Shown: positions 16,144 to 25,086, counted from the stretch's first letter. The stretch is DNA of 64,000 nt from Luteococcus sp038433135 (GCF_038433135.1 NZ_JBCDMV010000001.1:62001-126000), one strand, 5' to 3'. Numbers and translations are program-made. Notes: generated from the letters alone by a model not told the origin.

Positions 16144-16383
16144 ATGGCCGGTCCACAGCGCAAGCCTGTGAACAAGAAGAAGATCGTGCCGATGAAGTCG
16201 GTTCGGATCGACAACGTCGACTACAAGGACGCCGCGACCCTGCGGAAGTTCATCTCCGAGCGCGGAAAGATCCGTGCGCGCCGCGTCACGGGCCTCTCGG
16301 TCCAGGACCAGCGCAAGGTCGCCATCGCGATCAAGAACGCTCGCGAGCTCGCCCTGCTGCCCTACGCGTCCACCGCGCGCTGA
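16144..16383 (+). CDS. rpsR: 30S ribosomal protein S18
   Basis: The 79-residue protein carries the S18 core: IDNVDYKDAATLRKFISERG, RRVTGLSVQDQRKVAIAIKN and the ending ARELALLPY. The leader KPVNKKKIVPMKS replaces the zinc-ligand type N terminus: no CxxC is present, so this is the zinc-independent form. It binds S6 on the 30S platform. The ATG at 16144 follows AAGGAGCACCACA. It is separated from rplI by 14 bases with an AGAAGGAG site, so the two are cotranslated. Confidence 0.97.
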   Translation: MAGPQRKPVNKKKIVPMKSVRIDNVDYKDAATLRKFISERGKIRARRVTGLSVQDQRKVAIAIKNARELALLPYASTAR

Positions 16384-16397
16384 GAAGGAGTAACACC

Positions 16398-16853
16398 ATG
16401 AAGCTCATTCTCACCGCACCCGTCGAGAAGCTCGGCATTGCCGGCGACGTCGTCGAGGTCAAGGACGGCTACGGCCGCAACTTCCTGATGCCCACCGGCA
16501 AGGCGATCCGTTGGACTCGCGGCGCCGAGAAGCAGATCGAGGGCATCAAGCGCGCTCGTGACGCCAAGGAGATCCGTGGCATCGAGCACGCCAACGAGGT
16601 CAAGGCACAGCTCGAGGGCCTGACCGTGGCCTACGAGGCCCAGGCCGCCAGCGCCGAGGGCAAGCTGTTCGGCGCCGTCACCGCTGGTGACATCGTCAAG
16701 GCCGTCAAGGCTGCCGGTGGCCCCGCCATCGACAAGCGCTCGATCCAGATCGCCAAGCCGATCAAGCTCGTCGGTACCCACACCGTCGGCATCAAGCTGC
16801 ACGACGCCGTGACCGCCCACATCCCCGTGGCCGTCACCGCTGCAGCCAAGTGA
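16398..16853 (+). CDS. rplI: 50S ribosomal protein L9
   Basis: The 151-residue L9 is full length. The N-terminal rRNA-binding domain reads MKLILTAPVEKLGIAGDVVE and VKDGYGRNFLMPTGKAI (family pattern G..G...V..GYARN.L.P...A). The long central helix spans roughly 45-80, and the C-terminal domain includes KLFGAVTAGDIVKAVKA. L9 sits at the base of the L1 stalk and limits frameshifting. It is the last gene of the operon and is followed 32 bases later by a perfect hairpin terminator. Confidence 0.97.
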   Translation: MKLILTAPVEKLGIAGDVVEVKDGYGRNFLMPTGKAIRWTRGAEKQIEGIKRARDAKEIRGIEHANEVKAQLEGLTVAYEAQAASAEGKLFGAVTAGDIVKAVKAAGGPAIDKRSIQIAKPIKLVGTHTVGIKLHDAVTAHIPVAVTAAAK

Positions 16854-16884
16854 TTTCCGCCCCTCGGGGCTGACTTCTCTGAAC

Positions 16885-16924
16885 CAGTAGGGCCCGCACC
16901 GATTCGTCGGTGCGGGCCCTACTG
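16885..16924 (+). terminator. terminator of the rpsF-rplI operon
   Basis: CAGTAGGGCCCGCACCGA (16885-16902) pairs perfectly with 16907-16924 around a TTCG tetraloop. This 18-bp stem is a strong factor-independent terminator for a highly expressed operon, although the T-run is short. Confidence 0.95.
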
Positions 16925-16975
16925 CGTTGTGGGCATTCAGAGCGCGTCGATCACGTCACGCATCAGCTGCGATGG

Positions 16976-17206
16976 TCATGCACGGTAGAGCGTCTGGCGG
17001 GTCCAGGTACGGCCGCTCGCACCGGACGACGCGGCGCTTGCCTGTGCCGCATCGAGCAGCCGTCGCATGGACTCCTCGCGGTCGTCCCGCGCATACTCCT
17101 CGAGGACCCGGGCCAGATAGGAGTTCAGGGATTCCTTGCGCAAGTCAGCTTTGGTTTGGGCGCGGCGCAGCACTTCTGCGTCGACCCTGATCGTCAGCTG
17201 CGCCAT
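16976..17206 (-). CDS. ribbon-helix-helix antitoxin-like protein, no toxin adjacent
   Basis: The 76-residue protein begins MAQLTIRVDAEVLRRAQTKA and continues KESLNSYLARVLEEYAR. This is the strand-helix-helix pattern of ribbon-helix-helix (Arc/CopG/VapB-like) DNA-binding proteins, which dimerise and repress their own promoters. The tail (AAQASAASSGASGRTW) is disordered, as in antitoxin C termini that wrap a toxin. No toxin gene lies on either side: the terminator of rplI is downstream and copA is upstream. It may be a stand-alone regulator or a relic of a vapBC-type pair; a VapC 3' fragment does occur 2.5 kb away beyond copA. Confidence 0.6.
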   Translation of the reverse strand: MAQLTIRVDAEVLRRAQTKADLRKESLNSYLARVLEEYARDDREESMRRLLDAAQASAASSGASGRTWTRQTLYRA

Positions 17207-17245
17207 GGCTCCACGGTATCCGTGCTCCCCACAGTTCGCGACGGG

Positions 17246-19627
17246 TTATTCCACCGGCTCGTAGGTGCGCAGGCGTAGCGAGTTGGAGACCACCAGCACC
17301 GAGCTCATCGCCATCGCAGCCGCGGCGATCAGCGGGTTGAGCAGACCGGCGGCGGCAATCGGGATGGCGGCGATGTTGTAGCCGAAGGCCCACACCAGGT
17401 TGAGCTTGATGGTCCGGATGGTGCGACGGGAGAGGTGGATCGCGTCGACCACGGTACGCAGGTCGTCGCGGACGATGATGATGTCGGCGCTCTTCATCGC
17501 GATCTCGGTGCCCTGGCCCAGGGCGATGCCGAGGTTCGCCGTCGCCAGCGCCGCGGAGTCGTTGATCCCGTCGCCCACCATGGCCACATTGCGGCCCTCG
17601 TCGCGCAACTGCTGCACCACCCCGGACTTCTCGTCGGGCAGTACCCTGGCCCGGACCTGCTCGATCCCCAGCTCCTTGGCGACGTGGTTCGCCACCCGCT
17701 GTGAGTCGCCGGTGAGCAGCACGGTGTGCAGGCCCAGCTCGTTGAGCTTGGCGATTGCGCTCTGCGCGCTCGGCTTGATCTGGTCGGCCAGGGTGACGAT
17801 GCCCACCAGAACTCCGTCCAGGCGCACCGCCACGGCCACGGATCCGGTGGATTCGGCCTTGTCAATGGCGTCGTGGGCCCACGCCTCGTCCGTGGCGGGA
17901 TCGCCGGTGGCCTGGGCGTCGATCCGGCCGACGACGCACTCGTGGCCGTCCACCAGGGCCCGGGCGCCCCAGCCAGGCAGGGCGCTGAAGTCGGTCACGA
18001 CGGGGGAGTGGCCCGGCTGGGAGACAGAGGCCTCGACGAGCTTGGCCATCGGGGTTGCGGCAGCGGGGGCCTCGACGTGTTCGGCCGTCGTGGTTGAGGC
18101 GGGTTCGACCGGATCGCCCAGCGTGGCCAGGTCCTCTGCCACCGTGACGATCGCCCGGGCAATCGGGTGCTCGGAACTCCGCTCGACCGCAGCGGCAGGG
18201 TGCAACACGTCGCTGGGGGTCAGGCCGTCGGCGCAGATCACGTCGGTGACCGCCATGGTGCCGGTGGTCAGGGTGCCGGTCTTGTCCAGCACGACGGTGT
18301 CGATCTTGCCCGACGATTCCAGCGCGTCCTGGCCCTTGACCAGGATGCCCAGCTGGCCGGCACGCCCGACACCCACCATCAGCGCGGTGGGAGTGGCCAG
18401 ACCCAGCGCGCAGGGGCAGGCGATGATCAGCACGGCGACGCCCACCGCCAGCGCCCGAGGGATCGAGCCGGTGGTCACGACCCAACCGATCGCCACCAGG
18501 ATCGCGATCACGATCACCGAGGGCACGAAGTACTGGGTGACCTTGTCGGCCATCTTCTGCACCCGTGACTTGCGGCGTTGCGCCTCGTCGGCGATGGCGG
18601 CCATCTGCGCCAACCGGGTTCGGGCGCCCACCGCCTCGGCTCGCACCGCGAGCCGCCCGGTGAGGTTGGTGGTGCCGCCCAGTACGGCGTCGCCCTCGGT
18701 CACCTCGGCGGGAACGGATTCGCCGGTCATCGCGGAGGTGTCGATGGTGGAGGATCCCTCGGTGATGGTGCCGTCGGCGACGAAGCGCTCACCCGGCAGC
18801 ACCAGGTAGCTCTCGCCGACGGCCAGCTTCTCCGCCCCGATCGTCTCGGTGGAGCCATCGGGCAGCAGCCGTCGAACCTCCTTGACCGCAAGGTTTCCCA
18901 GCGCATGCAAGACCTCGCCGGCCCGTCGTCGGGCGCGGGACTCGAAGTATCGCCCGGCCAGTTGGAAGGTGACCATGCCGGCGGCAACGTCGAGGTAGAT
19001 CGAATCGGCCCCGGCGGGCGTGCGGCCAAAACCGAGCCAGTATCCCGCGTCGCGGCTGGGGTAGAAGAGCGTCCACACCGCCCACAGGAAACTGACGGTG
19101 GCGCCCAGCGAAATCAGCGTGTCCATGCTCAGCGAGCGGTGCTGCAGGCCGCGGATGGTGGCGCGGTGGAAGGGCCAGGCGCACCAGGTGACGATCGGCA
19201 GCGCCATCAGCACGCAGGTGAGCTGCCAGCCGGGGAAGCGGACGCTGGGGATCAGGGCCAGCTGGAAGGTGAGTGCCATCAGCGGCACGCTGATGATGGC
19301 GGCAACACCCAACCGGCGTCGCAGGGACGAGGTGCGCTCCTCGGCGGCCCGCTGGGTCCAGGTGTCGTCCTCGTCGTCGTGCACCGCGGCGCCGTAACCG
19401 GCCTTCTCCACCGTCTGGATCGCGAGCGGGGCATCGGCCGGGCCAAGCCCTTGCACCAGGGCGCGTTCCGTTGCCAGGTTGACCATCGCGGTGACGCCGT
19501 CGAGCTTGTTCAGCTTGCGTTCGATCCGGTTGGCGCACGCGGCACAGGTCATGCCCGAGATGTCGAGTTCCAGCTGCTGGCCGGACTTGTCCTGCCCGGC
19601 ATCGCGACTCTGGACGGGTGCGCTCAC
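17246..19627 (-). CDS. copA: copper-translocating P1B-type ATPase
   Basis: The 793-residue pump has one N-terminal metal-binding domain (ISGMTCAACANRIERKL, cysteines at ~28 and 31), several membrane helices and the channel motif IIACPCALGLATP (CPC near 404-406). Other landmarks are the actuator TGES motif near 301, the phosphorylated aspartate in DKTGTLTTG near 447, and MVGDGINDSAALATANLG in the hinge. CPC plus GMTCAAC points to Cu(I) export. The GTG at 19627 follows AGGAGGAG. It stands next to a CtaG/CopD gene, consistent with copper handling and cytochrome oxidase assembly. Confidence 0.92.
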   Translation of the reverse strand: MSAPVQSRDAGQDKSGQQLELDISGMTCAACANRIERKLNKLDGVTAMVNLATERALVQGLGPADAPLAIQTVEKAGYGAAVHDDEDDTWTQRAAEERTSSLRRRLGVAAIISVPLMALTFQLALIPSVRFPGWQLTCVLMALPIVTWCAWPFHRATIRGLQHRSLSMDTLISLGATVSFLWAVWTLFYPSRDAGYWLGFGRTPAGADSIYLDVAAGMVTFQLAGRYFESRARRRAGEVLHALGNLAVKEVRRLLPDGSTETIGAEKLAVGESYLVLPGERFVADGTITEGSSTIDTSAMTGESVPAEVTEGDAVLGGTTNLTGRLAVRAEAVGARTRLAQMAAIADEAQRRKSRVQKMADKVTQYFVPSVIVIAILVAIGWVVTTGSIPRALAVGVAVLIIACPCALGLATPTALMVGVGRAGQLGILVKGQDALESSGKIDTVVLDKTGTLTTGTMAVTDVICADGLTPSDVLHPAAAVERSSEHPIARAIVTVAEDLATLGDPVEPASTTTAEHVEAPAAATPMAKLVEASVSQPGHSPVVTDFSALPGWGARALVDGHECVVGRIDAQATGDPATDEAWAHDAIDKAESTGSVAVAVRLDGVLVGIVTLADQIKPSAQSAIAKLNELGLHTVLLTGDSQRVANHVAKELGIEQVRARVLPDEKSGVVQQLRDEGRNVAMVGDGINDSAALATANLGIALGQGTEIAMKSADIIIVRDDLRTVVDAIHLSRRTIRTIKLNLVWAFGYNIAAIPIAAAGLLNPLIAAAAMAMSSVLVVSNSLRLRTYEPVE

Positions 19628-19674
19628 TGTTCTCCTCCTGGGGCCGCGACGACGACGCGCGGCCTCACCCCAGC

Positions 19675-19827
19675 CTAGTTCGTGCGGCCGACGGGCACGG
19701 CGTCGATGTCGGTCTGCGGGAAGTCGTCGCCGAGGAAGAGCAGCGGTTGGCGGCACATGCCCGGGGCGTCGGGCCCGCTGCAGAGCCTCGACAGGCAGGG
19801 TCGACGGTGCTCAGCCGCGTCGGTCAC
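19675..19827 (-). pseudogene. 3' remnant of a VapC-type PIN-domain toxin gene
   Basis: A frame of 50 codons, opening inside the 3' end of the ctaG gene, reads ...GMCRQPLLFLGDDFPQTDID. This strongly resembles the last part of VapC PIN nucleases (typical form: GEPLLFKGDDFxxTDV), where the second aspartate of DDF is an active-site metal ligand. The first ~90 residues with the other acidic ligands are absent, so no active toxin can be made. It sits between copA and the CtaG gene. The remnant assignment is by motif recall; a chance resemblance is possible but the run GDDFPQTD is specific. Confidence 0.55.
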
Positions 19828-21544
19828 GCTCCGCGAGCTGGGCCAGCATCTGGTTGTAGGCGTCGTGCGAGGTGTCGGTGCCGGCATCGAGGTGCCGGTC
19901 GACTCGCTGCGACTCCTTGCGATCCTGCCTGGCCCACTGGGTGAGCAGCGCGATCAGCGCGATCACCAGCGGGAACTCGCCACCGGCCCAGGCGATGGTG
20001 CCCCCCACCCACTGGTCATGCTGCAACCCACGCTCCTGCAACCACGGGTGCCCCAGCCCGAGCAGGAAGGATTCGCCGTAGATGGAGGTCTTGGCCATCA
20101 GGATGACGCCGAAGAAGGCGTGGAAGGGCATCGCGCCGATGATCAGCCCCAGCTTGCCGATGTGGGGCAGCGGGTGCGGCGGCTGGTCCACGCCGATGAT
20201 CAGGCCGTAGAAGATGTAGCCGCTGATCAGGAAGTGCAGGTAGAAGAACTGGTGCAGCCAGTGGGTGTGCAGGCTGGCGGTGAACAGGCCCGAGAGGTAG
20301 AAGACGTAGTAGGTGCCCGTCATGAAGACCAGCGCGATGATCGGGTTGTACATGAAGCCGAGGTAGCGCGAGTGCATGCTGGCGGTGACCCATTCGCGCA
20401 GGCCGGCGGGCTCGTTGCGACGCCGGGCGGGGGTGGCCCGCAGCACCAGCGTGATGAAGCCGCCCAGCACCAGGATCATGGCGCACAGCATGTTCAGCGA
20501 CAGGTTGAGGAACATGTGCACGCTGAAGACCGCCGGGGCGTAGCGGCCGGTGCCCGAGCAGGTGACCAGGACGACGGTGATCCAGCCGATGATCCACGCC
20601 GCGGTCCGGCCGACGGGCCAGGAATCACCCCGCTTCTTCAGCCGGGCGACCAGCCACAAGTAGACCGCGACGGCGACGATCGACAGGCCCAGGAAGAACA
20701 GGTTGATCCGCCAGTTGAGCACCAGGTTCACCAGCGTCGGCCATTCGGCCACCGAGTAGCCGAGCCGCTGCACGTCGGTGGGCAGGCTCTCGCCTGCGGT
20801 CGACGGGATGATCCGGAAGGCGCTGGCGGCGGCGAACTGCCCCAGCATGCCGACGACGGTGGCCGCGAGAGCGCCGACGGCCGACGAGGTCCAGGACAAC
20901 CCGGCGATCACCACGGCGGCCGCAGCCCTTGCCAGGTGCCACTTGGCGTCGGTGTCCAGCTGGCCGCCCTGGGCCCAGACCGTCGCCAGATCGCAGACCA
21001 GCACGACGGCGGCGGCCACCAGGGAGAGGAAGCGCATCCGGGAGCAGACGAGTTTGCTGCCCGCGTCGTCGGCGCTGAGGAAGAGCCGACAAGCCCAGGT
21101 GCCGGCCAGCACGGTGAAGGCGACGGCGGCGATCATCCGCGCGTCGCCGGAGACGTCATGGTTGCGGGCGACGATGTTCTCGGTGGCACCGATCGGGGCC
21201 ACCAGCGCGAAGGCCTGCAGCGCGAGCGCGTACAGGGCGCTCTCCCACGGCTTGAAGAAGGTGAAGATGATGCTGGCCAGGCCGGCTCCGGCCGCCAGAC
21301 ACCAGGCAAGGGACTCCCCGTGGTTGAAGCCGGTGGTGTTGGTGAGGTTGGCCATCAGCAGGCAGGCCGCGGCCCCGACGACGGCGGAGAGCCGCGCCAG
21401 GGGAAGCAGGCGGCTGCCGTTCAGCCGGAGTCGCTGGTCGCCGACGGCCGGCCGGATGAAGGCTGCGGTGGTCCAGGCGCCCATGGTGACCGCGGAGGCG
21501 AGCCAGACCAGCAGGTCGACCGCGAACTGGGTGGTGAGTAGCAC
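19811..21544 (-). CDS. CopD-CtaG fusion: copper transport/cytochrome oxidase assembly membrane protein
   Basis: The 577-residue protein is almost all membrane helices. The N-terminal half (~1-300) resembles the CopD copper-resistance domain, with LVWLASAVTMGAWTTAAF and a repeated aromatic-helix pattern. The C-terminal half resembles actinobacterial CtaG (caa3-type): FSVHMFLNLSLNMLCAMILV, HTHWLHQFFYLHFLISGYIF and HAFFGVILM, with many conserved histidines that could bind copper. It probably delivers copper for cytochrome oxidase. The GTG at 21544 has an AAGGACC site about 12 bases upstream. It lies head-to-tail with the copper ATPase gene, 183 bp apart. Confidence 0.85.
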   Translation of the reverse strand: MLLTTQFAVDLLVWLASAVTMGAWTTAAFIRPAVGDQRLRLNGSRLLPLARLSAVVGAAACLLMANLTNTTGFNHGESLAWCLAAGAGLASIIFTFFKPWESALYALALQAFALVAPIGATENIVARNHDVSGDARMIAAVAFTVLAGTWACRLFLSADDAGSKLVCSRMRFLSLVAAAVVLVCDLATVWAQGGQLDTDAKWHLARAAAAVVIAGLSWTSSAVGALAATVVGMLGQFAAASAFRIIPSTAGESLPTDVQRLGYSVAEWPTLVNLVLNWRINLFFLGLSIVAVAVYLWLVARLKKRGDSWPVGRTAAWIIGWITVVLVTCSGTGRYAPAVFSVHMFLNLSLNMLCAMILVLGGFITLVLRATPARRRNEPAGLREWVTASMHSRYLGFMYNPIIALVFMTGTYYVFYLSGLFTASLHTHWLHQFFYLHFLISGYIFYGLIIGVDQPPHPLPHIGKLGLIIGAMPFHAFFGVILMAKTSIYGESFLLGLGHPWLQERGLQHDQWVGGTIAWAGGEFPLVIALIALLTQWARQDRKESQRVDRHLDAGTDTSHDAYNQMLAQLAERDRRG

Positions 21545-22109
21545 GGAGAGGTCCTTCGACAGCCCCGCGCGTGGGTCGTGCGGGGTGCTCCCACGATATG
21601 ACGTGTGGTGCGGCGGGTCGAAGTGGCTTGCCGCTTGAGAGGAGGGTGACCGGGGGGAAGTGACTGGGCGCCCGGTGGCTGTCCGGGGCCCCTGCGAACG
21701 GACCGGCTCTCGGCGTGGGTGTCAGACCTTGTGTCATCTCGGGCGTCTTCGGACAAGTGTGAACCTCAACCTCCAGTGCAGAGTTATCCACAGGGTTGTC
21801 CACTGCTGGGGATAATTACACCGTCGGAATTCCACAGGTGTGAGTAACTCTGTGGACAAGTCCTGCCTAGTCAATCCTGTTTTGGGTTTGTGGACACTCG
21901 TGCACCGATGTGGACGCTCGCCGACGTCAAGCTGGGGATGAGTCTCGGCTGGAGAGTTGCGCACAGTTTCCCACCGCATCTGTGGACAAGGCTGTGGAGC
22001 GCCCTGCTGAAGACCCAGTCGTGGCAAGCGGTGCGTGCCGGGGTCGCCACGTTCCTGGTCAGGGCGTCTCGGCCCTGCGTAGGCTGGCGCAGAGCGCAGG
22101 AGGGACGCC
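21545..22109. promoter_or_regulatory. 565-bp gap with a cluster of DnaA boxes (21784-21989)
   Basis: No gene is supported here. Exact boxes are TTATCCACA at 21784-21792 and TTGTCCACA (minus strand) at 21851-21859 and 21981-21989. One-mismatch boxes are at 21796-21804, 21807-21815 and 21889-21897; weaker ones are at 21748-21756 and 21909-21917. Segments 21778-21793 and 21840-21856 also form an inverted CAGAGTTA pair. dnaA and dnaN are absent from the window, and no long AT-rich unwinding stretch is seen. Confidence 0.7.
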
Positions 22110-23600
22110 ATGGATCTGATTGCAGGCATCGACGTCGGCACCTCGGCCGTGAAGGTCATCGTCACCAGCCCCGACGGGCGGGTGCTGGCCCGACGGTCAA
22201 GGCAATACCCGACCCAGACCGGCATGGTGCCCGGCGGCGTCGAGCAGCACCCCGAAGACTGGTGGCGTGCCACCGTCGATGCCGTGCGGGACACCGGCCT
22301 GGCGGGCCGGATCGCGGTGCTGGGGATCGGCGGCCAGATGCAAGACCTGGTGCCCGTCACCACCCGCCATGGTCGCGGCCCGGTGCGTCCCGCCCTGCTG
22401 TACTCGGATCTGCGCGCCACCGCGCAGCACCGTCGGCTGCTGGACCAACTGCCCGGCTGGCAATGCCGCACCGGAAACGAACAGGACGCCTCCAGCGTCG
22501 CGGCCAAGATCGCCTGGCTGGCCGAGCACGAACCCGCCACCCTGCGTGACAGCGACCACCTTCTGCTCTCGGCCGGCGGCTACGTCGCCTGGCGGGCCGG
22601 CGCCGAGGCCGCCTGCGACGTGCTGACCGCCTCCACCACTGGGCTGCTCGACGTCGAGACCCACAACTGGGGGGCCGAGGTGCTGCACGCTGCCGGCGCC
22701 GCCTCAACTGCTGGAAGGCCGGAGCAGTTGCCCCGGCTGACCGGCAACGTCGACGGCGACGCGCTGGTGGGGGAGGTCAACGCCGCCGCGGCCCAGGATC
22801 TGGGTGTGCGCCCGGGGATCCCGATCGTGCTGGCACTCGGGGACGCCGGTGCGGCCACCGACGGCCTGATGGGCAGCGACCCCGGCGACGCCTACCTCTC
22901 GCTGGGCACCACCGGCTGGCTGGCCGCGGTGCTGCCGGCCGACGACGGTCAGCCGTCGCCGATCCATCGGCTGGTGATGCCCGGCTGGGTCAATCGGCTG
23001 CGGATCGGAGCGGTGCAGTCCGCCGGGGGAACGGCGGCCTGGGCGCTGCGGCATTTCCTGCCGGGAAAGGACTTTGCCGAGGCCGACCAGCTGGCACTGC
23101 CCCGGCTGGCCACGCTGGGCGCGCGCCCGCTGTGCCTGCCCGGGCTGGCCGGTGAACGGGCCCCGGTGCGCGACGCCAGCTTCCGCGGCGCCTTCGTCGG
23201 GGCAGGGGAAGACACCGAAGCAGTGGACTTCTACCTGGCCGCGTTGACCGGCGTCGCGCTGGCGCTGCGGCATGTCGCCGACGATCTGGGCATTCGCCAG
23301 CAACGGATCGGGCTGGTGGGCGGCGGCGGCTCCAGCGCCGTGTGGCGGCAGATCTGCGCCGATGCGCTCGAGGCCACCGTGGTCACCGGCAGCGACACCG
23401 ACGCCACCTGCTGGTCGGCTGCTCGCACCGCGGCCCAGGCGCTGGGGATCGAGAACGACATCCGGCCGCTGCTGGCCCGCGAACACGACGTCCAGCAAAC
23501 CCATCCGTCACCCGCGGCGGCGGAACTGCAACACCTGGTGCCGGTCCACCGCGCGCTGTACGACGCGCTGGCGCCCACCTTCCACGCGTTGAACGGGTGA
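22110..23600 (+). CDS. FGGY-family carbohydrate kinase (xylulokinase-like)
   Basis: The 496-residue kinase has the N-terminal phosphate loop LIAGIDVGTSAVKVIV (residues 3-18) and a catalytic aspartate in LALGDAGAATDGLMGS near 245. Other features are a YLSLGTTGWLAA ATP-site block and the C-terminal GLVGGGGSSAVWRQI. Length and motifs fit xylulokinases and related sugar kinases, which phosphorylate a pentulose or similar ketose in the cytoplasm. It stands alone: no isomerase, transporter or regulator is adjacent, so the substrate cannot be assigned. The start at 22110 follows AGGAGGGACGCC. It lies immediately downstream of the DnaA-box region. Confidence 0.8.
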   Translation: MDLIAGIDVGTSAVKVIVTSPDGRVLARRSRQYPTQTGMVPGGVEQHPEDWWRATVDAVRDTGLAGRIAVLGIGGQMQDLVPVTTRHGRGPVRPALLYSDLRATAQHRRLLDQLPGWQCRTGNEQDASSVAAKIAWLAEHEPATLRDSDHLLLSAGGYVAWRAGAEAACDVLTASTTGLLDVETHNWGAEVLHAAGAASTAGRPEQLPRLTGNVDGDALVGEVNAAAAQDLGVRPGIPIVLALGDAGAATDGLMGSDPGDAYLSLGTTGWLAAVLPADDGQPSPIHRLVMPGWVNRLRIGAVQSAGGTAAWALRHFLPGKDFAEADQLALPRLATLGARPLCLPGLAGERAPVRDASFRGAFVGAGEDTEAVDFYLAALTGVALALRHVADDLGIRQQRIGLVGGGGSSAVWRQICADALEATVVTGSDTDATCWSAARTAAQALGIENDIRPLLAREHDVQQTHPSPAAAELQHLVPVHRALYDALAPTFHALNG

Positions 23601-23603
23601 GGT

Positions 23604-24053
23604 TCAGGCGGCCAGCAGGTCCCGGGTCAGCTCGGCGTGGCCAAGGTGCTGGCAGATCTCCTCGAAGACGTGCAGCAGCACGCCGTGGCAGCTGACCAGC
23701 CACTCGGCATCCTTGTCGGCCGGGCGGTTGGCGGGCTTGGAGTGCCCGTTGACCGAGAGCACGTCGGTCTCGAAGAGCTGGCGCACCTGGGCGGCCCGGG
23801 AGAGGAGCTCGGCCACGCTGCCGGTGGCGGTGAACTCGGCCTCACGGTCCCGCTCCACCTCGACGCCGCGATTGGTGGTGCAACTCCAGAAGCGCATCAT
23901 CCCCAGCACATGGGTGCCGATGCCGAACAGGGAGTTGGCCCCTTCCACGTCGGGCTTGCGGTTGACCATCGCGTCGTCGCTCTGGCCAATCAGGTCGAAG
24001 AGCTCGTCGAACTTGCTGAGGGTGAACTCCAGCAGGATTCGGTCAGTGCTCAT
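23604..24053 (-). CDS. DinB-like (DUF664-type) four-helix protein
   Basis: The 149-residue protein has the DinB/YfiT layout of a metal-binding four-helix bundle. A histidine lies in FGIGTHVLGMMRFW (~44-57). Two more occur in SCHGVLLHVFEEICQHLGHAEL near the C terminus, giving the usual three-histidine site. In actinobacteria many relatives are mycothiol-dependent enzymes, but others have no known function. The ATG at 24053 (MSTDRILLEF) is chosen over an upstream in-frame codon because the domain begins at once. It is convergent with the FGGY kinase; the stop codons are only a few bases apart. Confidence 0.65.
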   Translation of the reverse strand: MSTDRILLEFTLSKFDELFDLIGQSDDAMVNRKPDVEGANSLFGIGTHVLGMMRFWSCTTNRGVEVERDREAEFTATGSVAELLSRAAQVRQLFETDVLSVNGHSKPANRPADKDAEWLVSCHGVLLHVFEEICQHLGHAELTRDLLAA

Positions 24054-24177
24054 GAGTTGTGCTCCTGGTGATCGGGGGCGGTCGGTAGTAGCTGTCGAGG
24101 GCAGCGTATGTGCTCGACGTCTCATCTGGACACCCGCGGCGGCATCGGTGGACGCCCGATCCGCCCCCGATCCATGG

Positions 24178-25086
24178 TCAGGCCTGCGGGGCTCCTTGCG
24201 CAGCGGGGTTGATGTTGCGGATGATCAGCGAGCAGTCCTTGTCCGCGAAACCATCGTCCACCAGCTGGTCCAGCGCCTCCTGGGCGACGCGGGCAGCGGG
24301 GAGCTCGACGCCGGTCTGGGCGGCCGCATCCATTGCCAGCCCGATGTCCTTCTGCGCCAGGGCGGCCGAGAAGGTGGCCGCGAAGCCGTTGTTGGCTGCC
24401 GCGGTCTCGATGATGTCCGGCACCGGATACCAAGTCTGCAGCGCCCAGCAGTTGCCGGAGCTGACCGAGGCGACCTCCCAGAAGGTCTTCGGGTCGAGGC
24501 CGAGTTTGTCGGCCAGCACCGCACCCTCCGCGCAGGCCTGCAGTTCGATGAAGAGCATCATGTTGTTGACGATCTTGGCCGCCTCACCCGACGTGGGCCC
24601 GCCGGTGGGGATCACCCGGCCGGCCATCGGCTCGATGAAGGCAGTGGCCGCCGCGACGTCCTCGGGAGCGCCGCCCACCATGAAGCACAGCGTGCCCGCC
24701 GCGGCGCCGGAGATGCCGCCGGAGACCGGGGCGTCGACGAAGCGAAATCCCTTGTCACGGGCCTGTTCGTGCAATTCGCCGGAGGACTTGACGTCAATCG
24801 TCGACGAGTCGATCAGCAGCGTCCCGGCAGCGGCATGGGCCAGCACCCCGTCGTCGCCCAGATAGACGGCCCGGGCATGATCGCCCTTGGGGAGCATGGT
24901 GAAGACCACCTCGGCGCCCGTCACCGCCTCCGCGATCGACCCCGCTGGGGTGACGCCCTTCGCCTGTGCCGCGGCGACCGCTTCACCGTTCAGGTCGAAA
25001 CCCTGCACGGTGTGGCCCGCGGCCACCAGGTTCGCGGTCATCGGACCACCCATGTTGCCCAGTCCGATCCAGCCAATGATTGCCAT
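24178..25086 (-). CDS. mmsB: 3-hydroxyisobutyrate dehydrogenase-family enzyme
   Basis: The 302-residue beta-hydroxyacid dehydrogenase begins IIGWIGLGNMGGPMTANLV, the family's NAD-binding fingerprint (residues ~3-22). It has FVDAPVSGGISGAAAGTL (~117-134), the substrate-binding motif, and GEAAKIVNNMML (~165-176), where K169 is the likely catalytic lysine. It would oxidise 3-hydroxyisobutyrate or a related short hydroxyacid in valine breakdown. An ATG behind GAGGAGGATGCA at 25086 fixes the start. An IclR regulator lies directly upstream on the same strand, 129 bp away. Tartronate semialdehyde reductase is a possible alternative. Confidence 0.8.
   Translation of the reverse strand: MAIIGWIGLGNMGGPMTANLVAAGHTVQGFDLNGEAVAAAQAKGVTPAGSIAEAVTGAEVVFTMLPKGDHARAVYLGDDGVLAHAAAGTLLIDSSTIDVKSSGELHEQARDKGFRFVDAPVSGGISGAAAGTLCFMVGGAPEDVAAATAFIEPMAGRVIPTGGPTSGEAAKIVNNMMLFIELQACAEGAVLADKLGLDPKTFWEVASVSSGNCWALQTWYPVPDIIETAAANNGFAATFSAALAQKDIGLAMDAAAQTGVELPAARVAQEALDQLVDDGFADKDCSLIIRNINPAAQGAPQA

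Noticed and set aside
19682..21541. Long plus-strand open frame across the ctaG gene
   Set aside because: High-GC shadow; the minus-strand CtaG/CopD protein explains the region.
21784..21989. Calling the DnaA-box cluster oriC
   Set aside because: dnaA and dnaN are missing, there is no AT-rich unwinding stretch, and the ribosomal operon nearby would face the fork. Reported as a DnaA-box cluster instead.
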